Program-made: the position numbers and the translations under genes
Assembly: GCA_036897485.1 (NCBI GenBank)
Contig: JAYMTF010000380.1
Coordinates: forward strand, 1-37,971
DNA: 37,971 bases
Reading direction: 5' to 3'
Origin: Pelargonium nanum
Taxonomy: Eukaryota > Streptophyta > Magnoliopsida > Geraniales > Geraniaceae
Shown here: positions 1 to 11,559 of the stretch, in pieces
Layout of the letters: the number at the start of each line of letters is the position of its first letter
How positions within the stretch are numbered: position 1 is the stretch's first letter
The notes under the pieces: generated by a model
What the model saw: the letters and a program-made list of their open reading frames with translations, nothing else
Told to the model about the DNA's origin: nothing
The model's database searches: none

Positions 1-550
1 AGATGGCGAGTCTTGCTTTGATAGCAAGTTAAGAGGTTGTTAAAGTTTGCAGTGAGGTGTAGATTCGTGATAGGTTTTTTATTGATTTGCAGAGAAGGAG
101 AAAGTGACTTGGAAGGAGGTGGTTTGACTAGAGTCATCATATCAACCTTCGAGTTTGTTGTTGAATCAGATGGCAGACCCGTTGTTTGCAAGGGGCAATT
201 TGCAAAACCATCCACGTGGTCACCTTGAACTTCAAGTGCAATCGTTATCAGTTGTTTGTGCTCTTCAGGCTGGAGGGGAGGATTCAAGTGCCTTTAACTT
301 GATAATTCAGGCAGATGGGGAGGATTCCAGTGCCTTTGGTTTGATTATTCGATATGTTTTATTCATTGTGCCTCAGTTTGGTAGTGTCATTTGTTTTATT
401 TTTGGGTTGGTTTTGGATCGAGTAGCCCACGAAGTTAGGTTTTCGATTGTTTTGTTAGACTTGTTTGGGTGGGTTGATTTTCAAGCCCCCAATTTTATAT
501 CGTTCGATTTGAATTAATAAATTATTAGGTTTTGCATTCGAAAAAAAAAA
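1..550 (+). mobile_element. Decayed 3' end of a LINE (RNase H-like tail plus poly-A)
   Basis: Plus-strand translation gives scattered pieces resembling the RNase H-like (RVT_3) domain found at the end of plant L1-type LINEs. A GLTRVII strand lies near 120-142, VVCALQAGGEDSSAF near 250-297, a RVAHEV-like segment near 424-440, and a final segment ending FISFDLN stops at about 515-517. A short 3'UTR with an AATAAA-like stretch follows, then a run of ten A at 541-550, as expected for a LINE end. The frame is interrupted several times and the upstream part lies outside the window, so this is a dead fragment. A stand-alone RNase H-like pseudogene is the alternative. Family assignment rests on recalled motif resemblance. 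Confidence 0.6.
276..361 (+). repeat. 42-bp in-frame tandem duplication inside the LINE remnant
   Basis: The segment starting GAGGATTCAAGTGCCTTT at 278 is repeated from 320 as GAGGATTCCAGTGCCTTT. The period is 42 bp, so a 14-residue block (GEDSSAFNLIIQAD, then GEDSSAFGLIIR) occurs twice without changing frame. The copies differ at several bases, so the duplication is not recent. Confidence 0.8.
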
Positions 551-2713
551 TCCAACAGAACAAGACTAGAAATATTGGCGGGGATATCCCGGGTTGAACA
601 AACTACCCTCTTATTCAGAAATAGGGGAGTCAAACAAGCTCTTGAGCTAGATCCCAGCAATCCTTTAAAAGCAATCCCACTCTCTCTGCTCCCGATCTTT
701 GAAACTAGAGAGCCACAACGATTGATTGGCATTAGATTCCACCTCAACCTTCTGCCTCCTTTTAAACTAGTGTTTTAATTTAACTCGATACTTTTCTTTC
801 TTTCTTTTTTTATGATTATTTGAGATCAAAATTGGATCATTGGTCGAAAATATTGGAGCACAAGGAGATTCGGCAGACCATTTTGAAAAATTATTGAAGT
901 CTACATGGTCGAAAAGCTTCATCACGTCGCAAAGAGCGAAGAACATCCTCAAGCACCTTCGCACCTCAAACATAATTCTGCGAACCCTCAATCTCACATA
1001 CACATGTTAGGGCATTCTTTAAATACTTGAACCACACATTTGCCCTATAGGATTGAAAGAGTTCGTGATAAACGAACGTTTGACTTCTCACAGAGTTTCC
1101 TCATATTTTGTTCGAAATGTCCGATTTTGATGATTTTACTTGATTTCATACAACTACAAAAAAATTAAGAGAAACTTGGTAATGAAAATAATTTTGAAAG
1201 AAAAAAAATGCACTTCTATGGACCAAAATGGCCATTTCATATTAAACTTAAACTTATTATGAAAACAATCATAACTCTTAACTCCAATCTCTATTTTAAG
1301 TGAATTTAATTTAACTTGATTTCATGTAGTTTTTCAATAGTGACGTGATTACGAATTTAAATTTTGAAAATAAGGTTTTCATGACTTCTGGTTTCATAGA
1401 AAAACATTGAAATTTTAGTTAGAAATAAAGAAAAAAAAATCATTACTTTGTGTAATTTTGATTTGAACAATTTTTTTTTTACATGAACTCAAGTATTTTT
1501 TTCGAAATTAACAAGATTATAGGTTCAATTTAAAATAAAGAAAGAAATAAAAGCTATTTTGATTTTTTTTATATGATTTTTAGTCCTCCAGATATAAGAA
1601 AACTGAAAAATGTTTTAACATTGTAATTTTGTCTTCTATTGTTTATTGTATGTCTTTTGTAGTGTTCATTTCGTGTAATTTTTCGAGAGAGATATTTGAT
1701 GATGTCTTTAGTTTTAGACAAAATTAAGATTTTTTGGTTCGATTTTGTGTTTTTTCGACAATACTCCAACGTGTTTTCGATGACACTGAAAATTACAAAA
1801 TAATGAAATATGTAATCATCATGTGGACAATACACGTTCACATAAAGAGAATATATTCCGTAAATTTCACATTTTAGAGTCTCAATGATAATATTGGATT
1901 GTTGGTTTATGAGAATTGAAGCGAAGGTTATTGACATCATCTTTAGTCCTTAATGCGAATTGTGTTTACATGTACTAAAAGCTTAATATATGTTGCATTG
2001 ACCAACGTATACAAACATGATGTGTCTAATAATCGGCATGGCATGTTGCGTTTGTGTTTATTTAATTTAAGAAAATTGATAGTGAGTTCTTATTGATATT
2101 CCTCTTATCATATACTCTCACTATTTTACCTTATGTGTAATAAATTTAGACGACTGATGTAGACTTGAAGATCAGAAAGAAGATTAAGAGAGGCAAAAAA
2201 AAAAAACAATTAATAAGTGTTGAACTATAATGTCATGATTCAATTGTGTTTGCATCTTATTTTAATATTAATCGAGTTGTTGTATCATCGAGCAGAATTT
2301 TCTGTTTCAACACAAATAGATATAACACAATTACATTTTTAACATTTTTAATTCTTTAACATGAACAAAACACGATTATAAATTTATCAACTCCATTAAT
2401 TTTAGTTGTTTCGATCACGTGTCGTTTCTCAAGTTGTAACCTTTAGAACATAACTTACATTACCCTTATCCCTTCTATACCTTATATTTTGCTTGAAAAT
2501 ATCAATTCCTTGGAGTCTTGTAAAGGTGGCATATAATGCCAACAAGTACTTCTACATACATCTAATGTTGCTCTCTCATATGTCACATGAGACCACAAAT
2601 GACGATCTACACATGTCAGTGTATGTTTTTTATTACTATTAACAAAATCTACTTGTTCAATTTGAGGTCTATTTAATGTGTACACTAATTTATACACCTA
2701 ATCATGTTTTTGT
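551..2713. other. Intergenic, no gene recognised
   Basis: The stretch 551-780 is less AT-rich than the rest and is open for about 70 codons on both strands, but neither translation resembles a family I know; it may be another decayed repeat abutting the LINE poly-A. From 781 to 2713 the DNA is AT-rich with many A and T runs and stops in every frame. I see no RNA gene or repeat boundary there. Confidence 0.5.
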
Positions 2714-2721
2714 GTTAGGAC

Positions 2722-3163
2722 TAGAACTAACAATTTGTGTCGTAACATGACATACAACACGAAATTATCGTGTTTTTAATATTTAGGCTCACACATTATA
2801 TAGTTATTTTTGTGTTCATGTTGTAGAATCTGACACGCGTTTAGTAATCGTTTTGTGCTCGTGTTGGATCTTCAAAACAAACACAATTAATTAGTCGTGT
2901 TGTGACAAACCCGACACATCCAACACGCACAATTAAATAAATAATTGTAAATCAATCCTAAAAGTTGTGTCAAATGTGTTGGTTATACCGTGCAAAATGT
3001 GTTGAGTCGTGTTCTTGTCAACACGACTCATTTAGTTATCATTTTAAACATGTCGTATTTGTGTTTTGTATCTGTGATTGTGTTCGTGTTGGAGCGTGCA
3101 ACACACAAACGATCTTCAACACAACACAAACACGACCTAGCTATGAACGAATTTCCGTCTCTA
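2722..3163. mobile_element. Non-autonomous hAT-like element (about 442 bp)
   Basis: The left end reads TAGAACTAACAATTTGTG and the reverse complement of the right end reads TAGAGACGGAAATTCGTT, an imperfect terminal inverted repeat of the hAT type. The flanks GTTAGGAC (2714-2721) and GTTGCGAC (3164-3171) agree at 6 of 8 positions, matching the 8-bp target duplication of hAT elements. The interior is rich in ACACGA and CGTGTT words and includes a perfect 11-bp-stem hairpin at 3003-3030. There is no transposase, so it is a MITE-like passenger. Confidence 0.6.
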
Positions 3164-3195
3164 GTTGCGACTTCATGACATACTCTATAACAACT

Positions 3196-3296
3196 CGCAT
3201 ACATACACATACATATACATATATATACACACATACATATACATACACACACATGCATATATATATATATATATATGCATGTGTGTGTGTATATGC
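3196..3296. repeat. AC/AT/GT microsatellite with a 44-bp perfect palindrome
   Basis: An ACATAC/ACATAT-type microsatellite passes into AC repeats, ATGC, a run of AT, GCAT and GT repeats. Positions 3245-3288 form a perfect palindrome centred at 3266/3267 with no spacer, able to extrude as a cruciform or fold as a hairpin when single-stranded. Confidence 0.85.
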
Positions 3297-3899
3297 TGAA
3301 GAGCTGGAAAACAATTAGTAGATGGCAAGAGAAGACTCACAGTGAATTAATAGCCTCCCTTCTCTGTCTTCTTCCATATATAATAAAAACAAGTTACTAC
3401 ACCTTTAAATAACCCTATTTACATATTGTATTTATTGATCTGTGTGTCCATAGGACCACTAATGTACTACTATTACTTTTTGTTTCACTGCAGCTCTCTC
3501 CTTTAACCAACTCTTGCTTTCATTATCTTGTTGGATCTTGTGCACTGCTTTGGCCCTACCTACCTAGCTAGCTACTACTGCCCCAATCTCTCATCTGTCT
3601 TCTTCATCCCTCAAAACCCTACTTTCATATCACACCCTTCTTCCATTTCTCTACCCAAATACACCTCCTCACTACACTTTCCTCTAGATGCATGAGACTA
3701 GATTGTATCCACTTCTATCCTAGTTAGGGTTTGCTTTTTCATCCATGTGGTTGTGACATTATTAGTTATATGAGGTTGCAGACATCAAAGGGATCAAGCT
3801 GCTAAGCATATATATATATGATGCAATATTGTATACAATCACATAACACAAAATATTAATACTTCTTCTCGTGGAGGAAGAGATAAAAAAATAACTTAT
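3297..3899. other. Intergenic, pyrimidine-rich, no gene recognised
   Basis: Positions 3480-3700 are pyrimidine-rich on the plus strand and look like a 5'UTR or promoter, but no open reading frame follows and I find no microRNA-like foldback. Possibly an unrecognised non-coding transcript; nothing firmer can be said. Confidence 0.35.
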
Positions 3900-4074
3900 G
3901 TATCTAATATATATTCGAGTCGGTTCGGGTTGGGTAAATTATAAAATAATTCGGGTGAGTATACTCGCAGAAAACAATGCATTTTATGCCTAAACCCCTA
4001 ACCCGATCAACCCTACAACCCAATTGGGTTCAGATTCATCAACCCGAACCCGACCTTAAATATTGCCACCTCTA
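3900..4074. mobile_element. hAT-like MITE remnant (about 175 bp)
   Basis: The right end, read in reverse complement, begins TAGAGGTGGCAATATTTAAG and continues with GGTCGGGTTCGGGTTG, a common start of small plant hAT elements. The left side near 3905-3940 carries the matching GTCGGTTCGGGTTGGG in direct orientation, so the subterminal parts form an inverted repeat. The outermost left tip is not recognisable and no clear 8-bp target duplication is seen. No coding capacity. Confidence 0.5.
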
Positions 4075-4082
4075 GTTGTATG

Positions 4083-4932
4083 TGTGAGGTACAATTACTC
4101 AAGAAATGTTACAAAGCTAGGAGTTGTGTTACTAGAAAATAGGTAACATTATCATAAGAATAATTCATAAGAATAATAGTTAGTAGTCACTTAAGTTAAC
4201 GAGGTTATTTAACTATATGTTTGCTATTTGTTTGCCATTAAATAGGTAGTTTGTACTTCAAATTAATGTGTAAGTTGTAATGTTGTTTAAGAATCAAGTC
4301 GCAAGAATTCTCAAAGTTCATATTTCAATTCATCATCTGATAATTGTAAAATCTGTTTTCTTAAATACTATCTCATACTACCGATCCAAGCCTAACACTT
4401 CCTTCTCCATGGGTATGTATGTCTATTTGGTAATAAGCTTAGGGGTTCTAAGTAATTTCTTATAAAAAAAATTCACAAATAATAACTCTTTGAAAGAGAA
4501 AAAACGATGCTCATAAGTATTAATTAGTTTACTAACTAATCACCTTGAGCTGTCAGGGTTCTAATTACATCGAATTGAACCACATTTGCATCATCATCAT
4601 ATATCATGTTTTTAGTAATCATAAGCTTAATTACAAGTTCAAACCAATTATTGACAAAGCAGAATGAAAACATCTATCTTTTGCTTTCTTGATTCCTATA
4701 TTAGAATTAGAATTGCATATATTTGATTCCCAATTAGTCGAATATGGGTACAATATCAAGAAAAACAAAAATAATTTCAACTTAACCTAGATGATTATCA
4801 TCTATAACAATATTGAAAGAAAAAGAAGAAGAAGAGGATGTGTAAGTAATAAGCAATACCTTAATTTCTTGAAGATTTTGAGAGCTTGAGCTACAATTTT
4901 GTGTATAGTGTATCTTCCTTGATTTAGTACTG
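4083..4932. other. Intergenic and 3' flank of the TCP gene
   Basis: AT-rich DNA without a gene. About 150 bases next to 4932 are probably the TCP 3'UTR: read on the minus strand they are pyrimidine-rich, and AAG|GTATTG near 4855 could be a donor of a 3'UTR intron, but no acceptor is compelling. The small open frames here resemble nothing known. Confidence 0.4.
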
Positions 4933-5904
4933 TTATTCAGAAGGAAACTGGTGTAGATCTTGTTCCTTATTTTGCTCATTTTGAGAATGGACAGGAGGCT
5001 GAGGAGTGCTCATACTCAGCTGAAAAGGTCTCATGGGTTGGTATAGAGTAGAGTTAGGGACGAGGCTCGCGCCGGAGCTCAACATCTGAAACTGGTTCAT
5101 CTGTCTGGAATCAATCCCGGCCGGTATGTGTACTGAAGCTGCCGGGAAGTAAGACGACGAGAGAGACATTAATGTCGAAGGCAACGACATGTTATAGTGA
5201 CCATCTTCAAATCTTGAAATATAAGGCACCGGAAAGTTCGAATTAGCCTCCCACTGATACAAAGAACCCTGAGGAGGCATCGCCTGAGGATTATTCAAGA
5301 AATCCGCCAACGACGAGCAATTGTTGTACTGTGAATTCTCTTTCTGATCGGCCTTGACTTCCTTTGACTTTCCCCGAGCATCGTGAGGACTACTATTCAA
5401 GAAACCGGATCTTGGCTCGTTGTTCTCGTTGTCCCAATCTCCGTTCTGGGAGCTAGTAACTGCTCGTGCTGCTGCAACTTGAGGGTGAGTATTGTTCGGA
5501 AGCAGGTTTCTGCTAAAGCTCAGCGGTGGCATAGGGAGCGGAGGGAGCTCATCGATCTCATCTTTGGCCACGTTGAGGAGCCAATCTACAACTTTGCTAG
5601 GCTGGTTAAGCCCGAGCCTGTCTTGAAGGTCATACAATTGAATTGCAGTAGGCACAGAGAGCCTCACTCGTCTATCTCGAAGCCCTCTCACCGTGCAGAC
5701 CTTGCTGTGCCGGTCTTTTCCTCCAAAAGCTCGCGAAACACGGACGATTCTAGGATCTTTCAACCTTAACCATGACGAGGAAGTGGACGACGAGGGCTTA
5801 GTACTGATTTTGCTATCATTAGCGTCTTCTTTTTTTCCGTCTTCCCCTTTTTTCGAACCTTTAATCATCTTATGTCTATGATCACCATCTGAAGAAATGA
5901 TCAT
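4933..5904 (-). CDS. TCP13: TCP transcription factor, CIN class, TCP13-like
   Basis: A single-exon frame gives 323 residues. The TCP domain spans about residues 51-115: a basic region with [20 protein letters not shown] (61-80), helix 1 around [16 protein letters not shown], a short loop, and helix 2 around [15 protein letters not shown]. This non-canonical basic helix-loop-helix binds GGNCC-type DNA in the nucleus. [11 protein letters not shown] before the domain and the C-terminal [11 protein letters not shown] and STLYQPM segments fit the TCP5/TCP13/TCP17 branch, which promotes leaf differentiation and limits petal and leaf growth. That branch is not controlled by miR319 and I see no miR319 site. 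The first Met is at 5902-5904, but a plausible small intron covers it, in which case Met13 (5866-5868) would start a 311-residue protein. Domain assignment is firm; the exact paralogue name is inference. Confidence 0.93.
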   Translation of the reverse strand: MIISSDGDHRHKMIKGSKKGEDGKKEDANDSKISTKPSSSTSSSWLRLKDPRIVRVSRAFGGKDRHSKVCTVRGLRDRRVRLSVPTAIQLYDLQDRLGLNQPSKVVDWLLNVAKDEIDELPPLPMPPLSFSRNLLPNNTHPQVAAARAVTSSQNGDWDNENNEPRSGFLNSSPHDARGKSKEVKADQKENSQYNNCSSLADFLNNPQAMPPQGSLYQWEANSNFPVPYISRFEDGHYNMSLPSTLMSLSSSYFPAASVHIPAGIDSRQMNQFQMLSSGASLVPNSTLYQPMRPFQLSMSTPQPPVHSQNEQNKEQDLHQFPSE

Positions 5905-5972
5905 ATAGCATAGTTTTCAGTTTTTTGCAAGTAACTTATTGAAATGAAATATATAGCAATACATGAACTTAC
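5889..5972 (-). other. Candidate 84-bp intron overlapping the TCP start codon
   Basis: On the minus strand a strong donor, CCT|GTAAGTTCATG, starts at 5972. The first AG after it is a good acceptor, TTTCTTCAG, ending at 5889. The stretch between is AT-rich and 84 nt long, a usual plant intron size. Removing it would delete Met1 and leave Met13 as the first in-frame start, preceded by a seven-codon upstream frame whose TGA overlaps the Met13 ATG. Retaining it keeps Met1. Which form is used cannot be decided from sequence. Confidence 0.45.
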
Positions 5973-6227
5973 AGGAAGCTTTGTTGGTCGTTCAATATTT
6001 GCAGCAGCTGTGAATATGTAAAAATATGGAGGGTCTGTTCTAAATTTGGTATGGGACTGAAACCTATATATGCCGTATAATATAAGTTATGGAGTTAGTT
6101 TTAATTGCAGAGAATAAAACTTGAATGGAAGGGTTGGGTTGAGCAAAAGGAAGATGCTGGAATTCAACCGACCACATGGAAAACTAAATCTCACTAAATA
6201 AAAGAAAAAGGAGTGGTAGATGAGCTT

Positions 6228-6235
6228 CCACGTGG
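6228..6235. promoter_or_regulatory. G-box in the TCP promoter
   Basis: The palindrome CCACGTGG lies about 325 bp upstream of the first TCP ATG. It contains the CACGTG core bound by bZIP and bHLH factors such as PIFs. Position relative to the gene makes a regulatory role plausible, but use is unproven. Confidence 0.4.
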
Positions 6236-7100
6236 CGTGGCTTCTCGTCGGTAAATACATGTGTGCGCGTTTTTGACGTATTATCTTGTTTCTATTGGGT
6301 TACAGATCATTGCTTGATCAGTGCTTACAATTCTAATATATATTTTATCCGTCTCAAAATATGAATAAATTGCATTATATAACCTCTTCATCTTCTCCTT
6401 TGTGCTAACATTTGATTCAATATACGCATGAATGGTCAATTTGAAGCTCTCTCACTATATATAAGTTAGGCAATTAAAATGAACCTTACAAGAACAAAGT
6501 TCACAAATTCTGGGGACCATATTTGCACGTTCCGAAAGGTAGCTAACCTCTTGCTTGCTTTATGGACAACAACATAATCGTTTGAGCTCATGGAATCGAC
6601 ATATGGCCGATGGATGCACGCCTAAGTAATATACTCTATTCATTTCAAAATGAGTATCTTTTTTATTTTATAACAAACTTACAATATTAACGCTCATTTT
6701 GGGACAATTCTTGTTTCTCTCTTTTTGGTTTCTCTATGCATCTTATATCAGAATGGGCTTCTTGTCTATCTCTCATCGGTCCACCCATAAAAGAGCTATA
6801 CATATATTATTCGGTTTTCAGTGGAAGCAGCAACTAACGCAAGATAATGACAAATTACGACATGAGTAATTAGATAATATTGCGATATGGATGTGGAAAA
6901 GTTGTGGTGCATAATGCAGGAGTAGGCAAATGTATTGATGTGCATGAAAGCTACAATAGGGAGAGGGGCAGTACCTCACATATAGTCATAGGTGAGGGAC
7001 CAATAATGTCTTTAAAACATTACAGCGAGAGAGACTGAGGTAGGAATAGTGGACCACTCACCTTTGCTGCACACAGATATGCATGGACCTAATTAAGCAG
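6236..7100. other. Upstream region of the TCP gene with a small repeat remnant
   Basis: No gene. About 6632-6710 has TACTCTATTCATTTCAAAAT at the left and GCTCATTTTGGGACAATT at the right, an imperfect inverted repeat like a worn Stowaway-type MITE. Two GGACCA cores, the preferred word of CIN-class TCP factors, occur at about 6995 and 7052. Confidence 0.4.
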
Positions 7101-10100
7101 CTACCAATTACACATTTAATTATTAAATATAATTGAAACAATTATTTTTATGGCTATATATCACTAGAAACTGACTTTCTTGCTTCCCAAACAATAATCT
7201 TGAAAGCCCTACCATATTTTTCTTTGCTAGATCTTCTAACGTGTTGTTTTCAACATCAGCCAGCAAAAATGATGAAAATGAAATGATAAACAGAGCTTTA
7301 GGATATATATAAATGGGAGTACTGTTCATATACAAAGAGAGAAAGTTTTCTTTTTACATTTTTGCACAAACACAGGCGTGCTTTGTAGCACGCTGTTCAT
7401 TGAAAGACAAAAAAGCAAAGCTCAATAATATTCATGCAAAAACAGTCTCTGCTGCAAACAAAAACTGAAAAATCTTGATGAGGAAGATGAAGAAGCAAAG
7501 CCCTAATAATAGAATTGTTAGTGTACTTGTTTGATAACACTACTTCATATAGGAAGAAGCAAAAATGATATTATGTTTGGTAAAATAAGAACCAAAAGAA
7601 GTTTGATGTAAAAGTTTGTTTGACAAATACATAACATGAAAGGATGTGCAAATACGTAAAATCGGCAAAAATGGACATTAAAATAAATCAATAATGTATT
7701 ATTGACACAATTATTTTTTTAGGCTAATTAATCATTAAAATATAAGAGTCGTGTCGTTTTGAGATAAAATAAGTTTTTTTTCGTAGCGTATTAATCAATA
7801 TTTTTATCTAGTTATGTCGATCTAAACTAAAATCAAGTCGACCTGAACTTTCTACGGGAGCTCCCCATCTCCAGCAGATACAAACTACTTTAAGAAGGTC
7901 TCCAAGACGAGATATATGAACCCTAATGTCGAAAAGTACTCTACTTATAATTATACGAAAAATGGAAAAGTATATATACATGTAGAGCTAGGACGTTTGT
8001 CCTTACATTCTTTTTATTTCTTTTTCTTTTCTAAAGCAAAGGCCAGAGCCAGTACAAATTATATGAATAGTTTCTCAGTTAATTTCTCAGCTCAATTCTT
8101 CGTATTTTCTTTGTTTCCATACATATTATATATATATATATATGTATGTTGAAGAAAAGCTACCACCAATATGTATATTTATATATTGAGAAATATTGAA
8201 AATAAATGGTTGTTGAAGAGTTGAAGCACACTGTGCGGTTCGGGTGAGGGAGAGGTTGTCTGCCATCACTGTTCACTGCAATATTTTAAATCTCAGTTTT
8301 ACTTTTATGGCAGAGCGAAAGAGATGGAAGAGAGAAACTTTTTTTTTAAAATTTATTTTAGGGTTTTGAAATTTGATCGCTCTCAGTTCCAGTGGAGTCT
8401 CAGTGATGAAAGAGAGAGTCGCAGAAGGGCGATCATCCCAACAAGTTTGCGATTCACTGCTCATCATCATCATTTTTATAGCCATACACTTACACCAAAC
8501 TTCAAATTTTGTTTTTGTTTTTGTTTTTCCCCAAAATTCTAAGACTAATTTATCATCTTTTTTTCTTGTAATTGATCTTACTTTTTCCTAACACTGTTAT
8601 TGGATATAAATATATTCAAATATTATTCCTTAGTTAACCCCCTCGTTGTGAGAAAAAAAGTTTATAATCTGTGCGAGCGCGTCCATGATTTTACTAATCA
8701 TTTGCACATTTGAGATACATACTATTTCCTTTGCTCCTAATGAATTATGTACATACTATTCATTTTATTGTGAAGATTAAAAGTATTAGCTAGAGTTAAA
8801 TGTTTTTTATGCTCTCATGTGCTATTAATGCCGTAAAAAAAATATTGTTACTTAATTAGTAGTCATGATGAAAATATTGTTGGTAATATTATGCTTAACT
8901 AGTTTATAATAAATAAAAATTAAATAACTTAAAAGTATTTGTTACAAAGAAATAATTTATAATATTTTTTAAAGTGTCCACGCATCCCAATTTCACCGTA
9001 AGATTCTAACTGCACGTCTCAAATATTTGTTGAGTGCTACTTGTAGGCTGCCAAACCACCTTGACCACGGGGCCAAACCTTAGGAATTTTAAAAAAAATT
9101 ATATCAGTTTCATGTATTCCTCTCTTTTATAAATTTATTGTTATACTATTATCTTATTTTGTATATATATATATACACACAGGCGCGCGCACACGTACGT
9201 CTCTACCTTTCTTTTTGTTCACTCCCTATCTCTCTCGAAAACCAGTTTGGGTATAAATCAGAAGAAAAAGTATACAAGTAGATATCAACTAAAAAAATAT
9301 TGAAGGCATGCTTAACTTCAAATTATATTTTCATTTAGCCTAAAAACAAATTCCAGGCAGTTTCTGATGAGTGTAGAAATCACATTTTTGTTTATTCTAA
9401 TGTTGAAATGAAATTACAAAACTAAAGTAATAAATAGATTGGTCCCTCACAATGAATAGCTCAAATAACCTTATGCTACTTTGTATAGCATTCCTTTAAA
9501 AGTAATAATAACATGAAATGAAGAAAATAGTGAAAAATAGATACTCACTTGAACATGAATATTGAGCAGCAAGATCAAGAACCCACTTGAAAAGACACAC
9601 AGAAAGTGGAGAAATCAGAGAAGAGTACTTGGGGATTGGTTCTTCAACTATATATATATATGTCTTCTGCTCATTCCTAAGCAAAAATGGTGAGCTGTGT
9701 TTGTTAGTGTATTAATTTTGTAAGGTGTAGGAAGGACAACAAAACACTGTGCCTTACCAAATTGATTTATACAAATCACTGTTTTCAGCACACAAAACAG
9801 CCTGTAATAGAGAACCTGTACTTTTGTGCCTCTCTTTAGCAAGGATCTATCTGCTAGCACACAATAACATTAACAACCCATTATTAATATTCATTATTAA
9901 TTGCACCTCTTTCAATTTTACGCAACACACATATTTCAATGTAATCTGTGTGTGAATTTACTAATGAAACAGTTGGTATTGTTATGTTGTGAAGCTTTTC
10001 TATTTGGGGTCGAATTTGTACACTAGTCGGTTTTATCTTTTTGTCTGCTTGTAAATGTGAGAACGTTTACATTCTAAGATTTTAGATTTAGTTTTTGGTG

Positions 10101-11400
10101 CCGTGAAATTTCATGCACTTGACCCTCAACTCTGAGACTGTGTGCAATCTAGGCTTAGCCGGTGTGGCATAGAGTGATGTTGCAACATCTTGTGCGGCCT
10201 AACCTCCTTGATGTAGGGTTTTCCTTTTCTTTTCTTATGTTTTTTAGTTGAGCAATTAAAAGTGAACTCATGATTTTAACATTTTAAAAGTGAAACTCTT
10301 TATCTTTGGGAGTTGACTTTTTCGACTTGAGTCTTCAAGTCCAATCAAGTGGAAGGCCCGTGAAGACGTGGCTTCTCCAATACACGCACCAAATTAGCAT
10401 CAACATGCATCCAACATATATTTATAAGTTGTCTTGATAAAATTTGATATTTATGCATGTAACATATATTTATAAGAAAAATTACATCGCCAACACCCTT
10501 TTTCATATAAAAATCCATAAACATAAAATTAACAAAAAAAATACCATTTTCATCCAAAAATGTGTGTCTTTATTTCTGTTTATTAGATAATTAAAGAGAA
10601 ATTAGTTAGTGTTGTGCAATTTCTTTTGAATCTTCATACCGTATAAACAAACTTGATGGATGATAACTAACTTATTGTAAATGTGTTATCAGTAGTTCAT
10701 GTTATAACTAATTTTATGAAAAAAGAAAATACACAATCATTTTGGACAAAAATACAAGACAAACATGACACTCATTTTATGACGTATGAAGTATAAATTA
10801 CCGACATAAACACGTTAAAATATTTATTTTCTTATCATTTCACATTTTCAAAGTCTGCTTTTTTTTTTCCCTGCCATATATACATTATATACTGCAACTG
10901 CAAGCATTAAACTTTGTCTCTCATGACCATTTTCTTGCTACTAGGGTTTTCCTTCAATTTCTTATATCACCAGAATGATCAGAAGTTATAGATGCAAAGG
11001 AAATGGTGTCTCACACTCCTAGGCAACAACACCAATTGGTATTTATTTGAAATTGAAGCCCAGAAATGATGATAGAGATAGTGAACTGAAGATTATAATT
11101 AGGACGATGGTGATAGTGATCATATGGACCCCAATATTAATGAGCTTCTATCCATTCAATCTAATTAATTACTACTTGTATTTTTTTTGGAAACAAATAC
11201 CAAAATCTTATTTCCTGCAATCCACAAGTTGTATAAAACAATCATCAAGGACTTAATATTAGTGACAACACAATATTCATATACTGGCTATTTTAATTAT
11301 TTTGTTGTTGTTACTAACATTTATATTAATAGTTTAGAGTGGAGTTACGCTCTTGCGACTTGTAAGTTGCTCCGGTTCTATGCCAATCTTGTGTTCTTGG
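7101..11400. other. Long intergenic region, no gene recognised
   Basis: AT-rich DNA with short AT microsatellites (near 8130, 9165 and 9650) and stop codons in all frames. Short open frames on either strand have no recognisable motif, and their composition follows the local base bias. A 16-base word, AACATATATTTATAAG, occurs twice near 10409 and 10460. I see no tRNA, no terminal repeats with target duplications, and no conserved coding exon. Confidence 0.55.
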
Positions 11401-11409
11401 GAAGGGGAT

Positions 11410-11559
11410 CGATCATGAATACAAGAATGAAATCTACTTGTATTTTGTTGAGAAGACATCTAGGGATCCCGAATACAAGAATGAAATCTACTTTACCTTC
11501 CGAGCTTCATCGATCATGAATATGTTTTTTTTTTTTGAAACCTCGATCATGAATATGTT
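11410..11559 (+). repeat. Cluster of short direct repeats
   Basis: A 23-base word starting GAATACAAGAATGAAATC occurs at 11417-11439 and again at 11471-11493. A 17-base word, CGATCATGAATATGTTT, occurs at 11511-11527 and 11543-11559, and its first 11 bases also occur at about 11409. The two repeats interlock over 150 bp, suggesting repeated slippage or patch duplication. Confidence 0.8.

Noticed and set aside
3785-3825. Sequence ATCAAAGGGATCAAGCTG resembling miR393
   Set aside because: Only about ten bases agree, and no complementary star arm is found nearby, so there is no precursor hairpin.
5383-5769. 128-codon plus-strand frame over the TCP gene
   Set aside because: Antisense to the conserved TCP domain; openness follows from its codon usage.
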